A stretch of DNA of 64,000 nucleotides from assembly GCA_965153455.1 (NCBI GenBank), contig OZ234499.1, positions 13,016,271 to 13,080,270 on the forward strand, read 5' to 3'. The position numbers and the translations under genes are program-made. The notes under the pieces were generated by a model. It saw nothing but the letters and a program-made list of their open reading frames with translations. It was not told the origin of the DNA and searched no databases. Of this stretch, positions 60,301 to 64,000 are shown one piece after another. Position 1 is the stretch's first letter. The number at the start of each line of letters is the position of its first letter. This DNA comes from Sphagnum compactum (taxonomy: Eukaryota > Bryophyta > Sphagnopsida > Sphagnales).

Positions 60301-62898
60301 AGTATTTCAAGAACCGAGTGAATAGTCCCTAAGGTCTGATACCATCAGACCCTACAGTTAGGTCTTAGTGAAAAGACAAGGGGTGACCTGTCCCCAGTAG
60401 CCACACCAGTTCATGGCAATAAAGCTTGTAACACCAGAATAGCAAGCATTTGGACTCATGTTCATGCAAAAAATGGGAGATTGCAATGTCAACTGCTGTA
60501 CCAAGGAGATTACAGGGTTAAATTTCAGCAAGAAACCAACCACTTTGCATGCAAAGGTGTTGGTAATCACAATCTGACCTTAGCTCCCTTCCTCAGACCT
60601 TCTGCAATATTAGTGCCCCCAGTGGATACCAGGGCCTCTATGGCCCGCAATGCAGACTGCCGCCCATCTTGCACCATTCGCCGAAGGGGAAATAAGCGCT
60701 TTGCAGTTGACGAGAACACAACTACTGAGAGCCGGTCAACTGGGGTTAAGTTCCGGATCACAAAGCCCATAGCTCGCTTAAGAAGAACCAACTTGGTGCC
60801 TGCCATACTTCCACTCACATCCAAAACTGTAACCAAATCAAGAGGAGCCCGAAAGCCTGGTCCTGAAACATGTGGTGGACTTGGACTTGGACTCTCAAGG
60901 GAAATATCTCTCCCTTTCATTCCCTCCCTCAAAGGGCTTAATGCCCAAGGACTAGAGCTCCCTCCATTTCGAGGTCTCCTGCTTGCACATGGAGCTTTCA
61001 GATGGACCAGCACAGTAAAACCATCTCGTATTTCAGAATAAGCAACTGCTCCAACTTCTGGATATGAGACAACTTTGACGTTGTCTAGACCTTTACTCTC
61101 TTGCGACTTTCCTCCAACTTCTGACAAATCATTGCAGGCATCTGGCTGACTTGTTCCCTCGCCTATTGCAGTAGTCGCACTGTTTGTTGCCCCAGCATCA
61201 CTTTCCATTCTTTGTCTCTGTTCATCTGCAAAAGTGCCCCTCTCCCCAGAAGCAGCCATTTCTGGCCACATGCAGTGATTATTCAGATTTGCTGCCACTG
61301 TATTCAGAAGGAATTTTTCCCCTATCATATTAGTAGAAAGCAGTGCAAAACAAAACCTGAAGAAAATGGAATGAGCTGATTGTTGAAACAATAGAGATTC
61401 ATTGTGCAAAACTTTAACATCTTGGGCTATTTCACCTTGAGCTTTGCTTTATGCTTCATTGTTGTATTGAACAATCTAAAGGCTGTTTTCTCAATCATTT
61501 GGATATTCCCACCCCCCAAAATGAAGGGAAACAGTTGGAGCAAAATTTATGGACTGAAACCTACCAAGAGGCTCATCATCGTCAAACATGCTTGGTTCAG
61601 GTGGGCTGGTACGACGGACTCCCCGAGCATTGGCTATGGACTCATCCAATATCCGGAGCACAGGATCAAGCCTCCTCCTTTCTTCCTCAACCTTGAAACA
61701 AGAGCAAAACCATTGAGAAATCAATGACAAACTTGCCAAACAAATATACAACTTAATTTTTACACGCACCATCCTTGATTGATGAAACAATCCACTTACA
61801 ACCATCTTATTACAATATCTTTACAAAGGAGAGGAAGAGCTTATGAAATTACCATGCTGAAAATTTGTCTATTAGATTGGGCATGTAAGGCCTAAAGAGG
61901 GAAGTGAAACTGGCACATACAGACAGACAAACAGAGGGCGGTTTCCTACAGAAATGGGATGTGTACCTCCAAAGGGCTCTCTTCAATTGCAATAACCTCA
62001 ACACGATGTGGAGACCGGTGTGGCAAACGTTGAGGGGATTGTCGAGGTGTACGGTGGTGACTCCTTGCAGCATCTCCTCCCTGGTTCACCTTTCTGATTT
62101 CTGAAGGTGCCTGCCACGGGACTTCTTTCCATTTTGCCCGACACACAGGACAAACCAGATTTCCATGCCTCACATTGGATGATATGCAGGAGAAATGGAA
62201 GCAGTGAGAGCATTCAGCAGTGAAAAGAGCTTGCCCCAAACCAGGCTTCATTGCCTCCAGGCATATCGCACATTTGCTCTGAGGAATCCAGACCTATGTG
62301 TGTTAGTGATCAAACCCATAAAGAAAAGAAACAAAAATAGCCAGCTTTTATGCCACCTTTCTTTCTTTCTTTCTTTTCTTGTTAACAAGCATAACTGTTG
62401 CTCCACTCTTCCCAGAAGTCATAAGAATATACAGTCAGTACCACACCTTGGCCAAAAGGCAAGTATGGGTGAGGTCCTCCAGGAAATGGAGTCTGTATTT
62501 ATTTCCTCTGTAATATACCAAAGCTTCACAGCTATTGATCATATCCACCATCACTGGACTTGGACTATCCAATTCAACGACATAGCTTGACAGAAGAACT
62601 TTAGGGTACATATTTGTCATATGGAATTGAAGGGACTCACCCGAGAAAGGCGCATACTAGTGCGCTTGACGCTGACATGAGAAGGTGACCGCATCGGTCG
62701 CAAGGGGGACATTGGCACACATAACAAGTCTGAAGTATTCTCTTCTGGATCTCTCACTGGAGTTGGCGGGATGGATGGCCTGCTATCCATGTCACCATTT
62801 CTAACTGATATCTCATCATCATCATCTGGTACCCGAGGAGCTGATGTGCAGGCATTCAAACCTAATACTGTTCTAGCCCTCCTCCATCCAGCTCCCAT
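57310..62898 (-). CDS. RING / von Willebrand A E3 ubiquitin ligase (WAV3 family, At1g08050 type)
   Basis: Eight exons join in frame: 62641-62898, 61967-62293, 61565-61691, about 60579-61261, 59730-60008, 58873-59217, 58458-58658 and 57310-57792. They give about 900 residues. All junctions are GT-AG and phase-checked except the start of exon 4, which could be 61297. The N-terminus MGAGWRRARTVLGLNAC is typical of the family. A RING finger (C94, C97, C114, H116, H119, C122, C134, C137; C3H2C3 spacing) is followed by CRAKWKEVPWQ. After an acidic FDDDEPL segment comes YPEVGAVA and a VWA domain with VLDVSGSMAGTK, TGGTNIAEGLRKGAK and LLSDGQDT, so the metal-ion (MIDAS) residues are intact. Next come FGFGADHDA, ISGGTFSFIQ, QDAFAQCIGGLLSVVVQD and the C-terminal VWA_3_C-like region with IEVDRQRNRL, ending in a Ser-rich tail. 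The role known for the family is E3 ligation in root gravitropism and growth; the substrate is unknown here. Confidence 0.9.
62357..62379. repeat. CTTT microsatellite in intron 1 of the RING/VWA gene
   Basis: About five CTTT units lie in the first coding intron, next to the exon 2 acceptor when read on the minus strand (there AAAG-rich). Confidence 0.7.
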
Positions 62899-63871
62899 CC
62901 TTCCCTCCTTAGCCCCTCCTATTTCGACCTCTCTTTTTTCTGCCTCTGCTTCAGTCTCATGTGGTCAATCACCTAATCTACACAGAAACATTGGACCACG
63001 ACATCACAGATCCGATTTTCCTCTTCTTTGTCCATGCTTTCAGGTGGACCCAGAGCTCTGCCGCAGTCTCGAGCCTTCTGTGTGTTTTACTTTCTGGCCA
63101 CCTGGAGGAGTCTAGAGAACCATTCCAGGACCTATCTTCAAGAAATAAAGCACTCCTGGTCTCCTGGCACCCTTACCACACAAGCGAAAGCAAAACAGAA
63201 AGACAAGTCCTTAACCCAATTTCGAACCAAGCATCTACCAACTGTGGCCCATCTGCTTACATCCCTCTAAAAACTCTAATATCCACAAAGGCTCCAGTAT
63301 TGCAAAATCCTGCACTTCTTCGAGAATCCATCTCTTGCCTGAAGCTATTTCCATGCAATAAACCCAGAATGTCGATGGATAGAGGGAGGGAGGGAGTCCA
63401 CAACAATCCTGCCGAAGGACAACAATCATGAAATGCATATGGACGTACAAATTAGAAGAAATACAGAAGACATATAATCCTGAAACCCCAACGCGTTAGG
63501 GAACTTGCTACAAATGATGGCAAGTGTGGCTCATCTTGCATCTACCCCAACAATTGCAGTCAGCTATGAAAGATACAGACACGACTAGCTTCATGGAACG
63601 CTAGGGAGAAACAAAAGGCGAAAGCCGCTGTTCTTCGGGACGTGTGTAGATGTGAGATCCAAGAAATCTAGAAGAGGAAGAAAAGATGCAATTAGGCAAA
63701 AGCTGATTCCACTGCACATGAAACAGGAGGCCGCCAGAGATGATCGTGCTTTCCCTCACGACTAAACATGAACTACAAATTACCCCAATCAACAATTACA
63801 GAAACGCATCTCTCACTCTCTCGCTCCCTTTCTTCTCTCTACGGTCTTCGTGACAGCTTCCTCTATTTTAG

Positions 63872-63920
<49 letters not shown>

Positions 63921-63930
63921 CAGCTTCATA
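62899..63930 (-). promoter_or_regulatory. 5' UTR and promoter region of the RING/VWA gene, with CT microsatellite
   Basis: No coding exon was found upstream of the ATG at 62898. A long CT dinucleotide run (about 63873-63915, GA on the gene strand) lies about 1 kb upstream. Such GA/CT tracts are common near plant transcription starts. The ORFs here on both strands are overlapping and have no domain. Confidence 0.5.
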
Positions 63931-64000
63931 ACAGAGGCCTCCAAGCTTTTTTTGTCATCTCATCAAGAGACGCAAAAGGCCAAAACACTTATGGACAAAG

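Noticed and set aside
60481-61041. 186-codon plus-strand ORF
   Set aside because: It is antisense to the VWA exon of the RING/VWA gene.
62771-63431. Plus-strand ORFs at the 5' end of the RING/VWA gene
   Set aside because: They overlap exon 1 in antisense and the 5' UTR, with no domain.
1-64000. tRNA, rRNA or CRISPR arrays, or bacterial-type defence systems
   Set aside because: No intact tRNA boxes, rRNA segments or regularly spaced repeats were found. The DNA is plant nuclear, so prokaryotic systems are not expected.

Overview
This window is nuclear DNA of a land plant. Its genes are split by GT-AG introns, encode plant-type protein families, and sit in AT-rich DNA full of plant transposon relics. 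A short run of the plant telomere repeat (AAACCCT) is also present. The clade cannot be fixed from the sequence. The genes are ordinary for any land plant, and the repeat-rich, very AT-rich spacers suggest a medium or large genome.

Layout. Left gene cluster (1-10.7 kb): a CMP-sialic-acid-transporter-like nucleotide-sugar transporter (minus strand, last exon off the left edge), a one-exon organellar BolA protein (plus, 6273-6671), and a four-exon DBP1-type protein phosphatase 2C (minus, 8488-10686). Middle (11-48 kb): no intact gene. It holds a decayed hAT-type transposase (16.6-19.4 kb), a GC-richer LTR-like block (19.5-20.25 kb), a broken, apparently intronless copy of a SCAPER-homologue gene (29.5-30.85 kb), a 5'-truncated LINE reverse transcriptase (36.7-39.25 kb), a 154-bp CACTA MITE (39.46 kb), two tRNA-like SINE candidates and long AT-rich low-complexity DNA. 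Right cluster (49-63 kb): a two-exon gene for an unrecognised multi-pass membrane protein (plus, 49132-50685), then 6.6 kb without a gene, then an eight-exon RING plus von Willebrand A domain E3 ubiquitin ligase of the WAV3/At1g08050 type (minus, 57310-62898).

The five genes do not form a pathway. They cover Golgi nucleotide-sugar transport, iron-sulfur or redox handling in an organelle, Ser/Thr dephosphorylation, an unknown membrane function and ubiquitin ligation. The most distinctive non-genic signal is a family of about 300-bp non-autonomous hAT-like elements. They have CAGTG/CAGCG ends, 8-bp target duplications and internal palindromes built on TAGCCAAATTTGGCTA. One copy has a perfect 8-bp target duplication (12771-13080). 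Two others lie 240-330 bp upstream of gene starts (BolA and the membrane protein). Several near-perfect foldbacks are also present, the best at 55447-55526.
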